From Synaphobranchus kaupii (taxonomy: Eukaryota > Chordata > Actinopteri > Anguilliformes > Synaphobranchidae): 64,000 bases of DNA. Positions 60,375 to 64,000 of the stretch are shown here, in pieces. Both the position numbers and the translations under genes were made by a program. Under the pieces are notes generated by a model. It was given only the letters and a program-made list of their open reading frames with translations, was not told where the DNA came from and did no database searches. The stretch is taken from contig CM056391.1 in the NCBI GenBank assembly GCA_029718625.1, positions 27,506,281 to 27,570,280 of the forward strand. Direction: 5' to 3'. Position 1 is the stretch's first letter, and each line of letters starts with the position of its first letter.

Positions 60375-63300
60375 TGTCATGGTTTTAAGCCTGCTTATTT
60401 GTTTCTGGCGGTTGTGGCAGACAGTCTTCACCTACTGGCGGTCGCATCCACACCTACAGTCACCCAAGCACCTGCCCCTGTGAATCCCCCTTCACTGCCC
60501 ACTCCCCTCACAGTAAGGGAACCCAAGTTGCAGCTCCCCCTTCGCTAAGATGGCAAATCAGGGAGGTGTCTTGGGTTCCTTTCCCAGTGCTTAATTTTTT
60601 TTAAGGCACAACCATCACTGTTCTCCTCCCAGGACTCACGGGGTGGCATTGATTTTATCACTACTTACTGGCACCACTCTCGCTCTCTTTTGTCACAGCT
60701 CTCGACGGGTGCCCGTTGGGCACTGGTACTGTCAATGAGACAGGGCTTATCTGTATGCGTGCATTTTACGGGTGTCATTCGGAGCGTATCTGGTTCTTCC
60801 TGGTCGACTCCCCGGCCTATCCCCTTGTCTTAGGGGTGTTCCATCCCTGTCAGATACGCAGTTTTCATATGCTTTATACTAACTCATATAATTATTTTAA
60901 ATAGGCTAAAGTAGCCTATATACATATTTAAAAGAAAATTAACTAGCTAGCTACTTTCTAAGCTAGACTGTAAAATTAACTATCAAAAACAAGGGACTAT
61001 CAAGCTAACTATAAAAAAATATATATACCAAAAAAAATATATATATATACCAGGCTACTATAACTAGAATATTTAAAAAAGCTCTATGGTAAGCTAGCTA
61101 TATCGCTCCCTCTCTCTATCTCCTGATTCTCCTGCATGCACACAGATCAACCGCTGCGCTGAGATTCGCTTTTATAGCTACGGCGTAGTCCGCCCTCGCT
61201 CCAAAACTTCAGGGAGTAGCCACCAAACTATCGGTGGGCGTAGCTGTACAGATTTCTATTTCGTCACCGAGGGGAATACGTCACATGAGGAAATTTCTGG
61301 CCAATCACAGATTGAACGTACAGTACCTAACATTTTACCACTAGAGACACTTTTGAGCCAGATTCTTGATGTGTATGCTTTTTTGCGCTGACTGCAGTAA
61401 TTTGTTAAGATTTGGACCAGGATCAATCAGTAATACTTTGAAAAAACCAAATGTATCATCATCTAAAATAAGTTGTTTTAGTGCTTTGTTACCCTTTAAC
61501 ACTCATAGCGGACACTACAAATACCTTGTCATGCCGATCGGGCTCACTAGCGCCCCCTCTGTCTTTCAGGTGCTAGTGAATGACGTGCTCAAGGAGATGT
61601 TGGAGAGATTTGTTTTTGTCTATTAAGACAACATTTTAATTTTCTCCGCTAATCTCGCCGAACACATTGTGCATGTCAGGCAGGTATTGAGAGCACTTCT
61701 CAAAGCTCATCTCATCAAGGTTGAGAAGTGTGTCTTCCATTCAGAGAAGGTTTCAGCGGTCAGGAACTGGCCTACCCCGGAATCTGTAAAACAGGTGCAT
61801 TCCTGGGATTCGCTCATTTTTATTGGCGATTTATTCGCAATTTTAGTACAGTGGTTCCACCTATTACGGCTCCGGCGCGGTTTCAAAGGAATCCGAAGGC
61901 TGAGGCAGCTTTCACAGAGTTAAAAAAGAGATTTAGCTCTGAGCCTATTCTGATCACTCCCAACCCTTCCCTCCCCGTTGTGGTAGAGGTTGATGCCTCT
62001 GAGTTGGGAGTAGCGGCTATATTATCCCAGCGCTCACCCCAGGATCAGAAAGTTCATCCGTGTGCCTATTTTTCTCGAGGCCTGACACCGGCCGAGAGAA
62101 ATTATGATGTAGGGGACCGGGAGCTTTTGGCGGTGAAATTGGCACTGGAGGAGTGGCGACATTGGCTTGAAGGGGCCGAGCATCCCTTCACTGTTTGGAT
62201 GGATCACAAAAATCTAGAGTACATTCAGGGTGCTAAGCGGCGTAATTTGCGGCAGGCCCGCTGGTCATTATTCTTTGCTCACTTAAATTTTTTGTTAACT
62301 TATCGAGTAGGCTCCAAGAATGTGAAACCGTTTGACCGGTCCGAGGACGACCTTCCTCCTCAGCCAGTTGTTCCCACTGCTCAGATTCTGGCCCCAGCCA
62401 TGTGGGACATTGAGTCTTTTGCGCTAGGGGCCCAGCGACTGGAGCCGGATCTGGGTGGGGGACCTCCTAATTGCCTGTTAGTGCCCTCCAGGTTACGGAC
62501 TCAGGCACTGCAATGGGGACATTCCTCCCACATTACGGGTCATCCTGGTGTCCATCGGACGGTCTGCGCCCGTAATAAAAGTTCACAACTCCCGCCCTCG
62601 GGGCTTCTGCACCCTTTACCCACCCCTAGTCATCCTTGGAGCCACATCACCTTGGATTTTATCACTGGTTTGCCTGCATCTGATGGCAACATTGTTATTC
62701 TGGTGGTTGTGGATAGATTTTCCAAGGCTGTGCATTTTATCGCTCAAACCAAGTTGCCATCAGCACTGGAAACTCCACGGTTAGTGGTCGACCATGTTTT
62801 GATTGCGGGCCCCAGCTTAGTGCATGATTTTGGTGTTCTCTCTGCTTGCAGCTGGGGGCATCTGTTCGTCTGTCTTTGGGATTTCACCTGGAGACTAACG
62901 AACAAACCGAACGCACCAATCAGACATTAGAGAGTGCTCTCCGTTGTCTGGCCGTGGCCAATCCGACTTCATGGAGTCGTTACCTCGCTTGGGCAGAATA
63001 CATGAATAACATGCTGCGTAATGTGTCCATGAGGCTCTCGCCGTTCGAGGCTCAGTTCGGGTATCAACCCCCTCTGTTCCCCGAGTTGGAAAAGACCGTA
63101 GAGGTACTGTCTGCTGGGTCCTTTGTCTGGAGGTGTCGGGCCGTTTGGAGGAGAGTTTGTGCATCTCTCCTGTACGCCTCGGCTAGGCAGAAGGGAATGG
63201 CTGATAGGCAACAGGTTTGGCTATCCACGCGGGAAGTGGAATCTCGCAAACTTGCTCCGCGCTTCATGGGGCCTTTTAAAATTATCCGCAAAATTAACCC

Positions 63301-63504
63301 GGTTACGGTGCGCCTTCAGCTTCCTCAGTCTATGAGGATTCACCCGACGTTTCACGTCTCCCGGCTTAAGCCAGTGCTCGTGAGCGCATCGGCTCTGGCT
63401 GACAAACCGCCGCCTCCTCCTCGGTTTATCGGGGGGGGGGGGGGGGGGGGGGGTCCTGCGTATACAGTGCGGCATATTCTGGCTGAGAGACATGTGGGCA
63501 GAGG
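60375..63504 (+). mobile_element. Element 3, copy 3, cut at the right by another LTR
   Basis: Same dead structure as copies 1 and 2 up to the middle of the chromodomain ([10 protein letters not shown]), where it is interrupted at 63504. Confidence 0.9.
61504..63504 (+). pseudogene. pol: Element 3 copy 3 pol remnant
   Basis: As in the other copies, with the same RT stop and integrase deletions. At several sites it keeps the residue seen in intact element 1 ([14 protein letters not shown]) where copies 1 and 2 are changed. The G-run at 63431-63453 is 23 long, which keeps the chromodomain in frame until the interruption. Confidence 0.88.
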
Positions 63505-64000
63505 TGTGACGTTCCGTCCCCATCCAGTCCGTTTTCCCGGTTTTGTCATGTCCCTCCGTGTCTTGTTGGATTCCCTTGTCCGTGTTTTCCCCTCTGCTTC
63601 AGGCTGGGCGTTTCCCCTCTGTTTGGCTCTCTTTGTTTCCCAGTTTGGTTTCCGCCTATCACCTTCCCCTCTCGTTTCTTGCGTTCCTCACCTGTCTAAT
63701 TAACAAGCACTCCCGGTTACTTTCCGCACCTGTGCCTTGTTGATTCCAATCTCACTCCCTTATTTAACCCACCTGCTGTCTCCCCTGCTTTGTCGGTTCA
63801 TTACGTGTGTTACCATTCTGACCCTGTTACTGTTTGTTAACTATCCTCACTCGGTGTTAAAGCTATTCGCTCCTGGTCTTTTAAAGTGCTATTCGCTTGG
63901 TTGTGGGATATTATCCCCTTACAGTGTTTAGTTCTCGCGAACTACAGATTGGTAGTTTACCTCCCCTGTCATTTCAGTATTGCATGCAGCTAACCTGTCT
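63505..64000 (+). mobile_element. Start of another LTR (retrotransposon or solo LTR), running off the window
   Basis: The break in unit 3 starts with TGTGACGTTCCG, an LTR-type TG start. The sequence then has the pyrimidine-rich, TATA-bearing texture of the other gypsy LTRs here, with TATTTAA at 63761-63767. No coding sequence or LTR end is reached before base 64000. Confidence 0.65.

Larger units (their letters stand above)
58597..63504. repeat. Tandem array unit 3 (4908 bp visible, interrupted)
   Basis: Same start word gcaattgtc at 58597. It follows the other units to ggcagagg at 63504, then breaks into unrelated LTR-like sequence. It has a shorter (TA)n tract than the other units and one extra G near 60641. 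Confidence 0.95.

Noticed and set aside
47461..63504. A CRISPR-like or satellite array
   Set aside because: The repeat unit is 5.57 kb and made of transposon parts; there are no short regular repeats with spacers.

Overview
The window is nuclear DNA of a ray-finned fish. Three things point there: the first coding exon of a vertebrate gene (mpped2) on the minus strand, flanks full of the gctagctaacgttagc-type words seen in teleost (often salmonid) DNA, and a dense load of fish-type transposons (Tc1-like, TTAA-target DNA elements, Ty3/gypsy chromoviruses). The exact species cannot be read from the sequence. There is no bacterial, phage or organelle gene here.

Layout. 1-7660 is intron. 7661-7909 is the first coding exon of mpped2 (minus strand; 42 codons plus 2 bases). 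Two candidate non-coding first exons lie upstream at about 9053-9175 and 10381-10650, each ending at a GT splice donor. 10.65-20.1 kb is gene-free upstream DNA with a GC/CpG-rich block (17.6-18.0 kb) and a stretch that may be a conserved regulatory element (about 14.9-15.6 kb). 20.1-22.6 kb holds a truncated, decayed gypsy gag-pol. 24.1-26.3 kb holds two decayed Tc1-like transposons.

From 26.9 kb onward almost everything is mobile DNA. 26882-32873 is a complete Ty3/gypsy chromovirus (element 1) with 5-bp target duplication gctgt, two roughly 720-bp LTRs, a lightly broken gag and an intact RT-RNaseH-integrase-chromodomain frame. 33652-35850 is a TTAA-flanked foldback DNA transposon with roughly 0.5-kb inverted ends, a perfect 68-bp palindrome and an exon-like coding stretch. 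37690-45672 is a solo LTR (target duplication cacac) split by a second, minus-strand gypsy element (element 2, 38430-45087, target duplication aaaag). 46339-48261 is a decayed TTAA (piggyBac-like) element. 47461 to the right edge is a tandem array of three roughly 5.57-kb units, each carrying the same dead third gypsy element (element 3) and a reversed fragment of an element-1 LTR. The third unit is cut at 63505 by what looks like the LTR of yet another retrotransposon, running off the window.

Elements 1 and 2 both look self-primed in the manner of the Tf1/sushi group. The bases just inside the 5' LTR are complementary to the predicted 5' end of the element's own RNA, 30-31 nt after the TATA box. 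The middle unit of the tandem array is a mosaic (left part like unit 3, right part like unit 1), the expected product of unequal crossing-over between two earlier copies.
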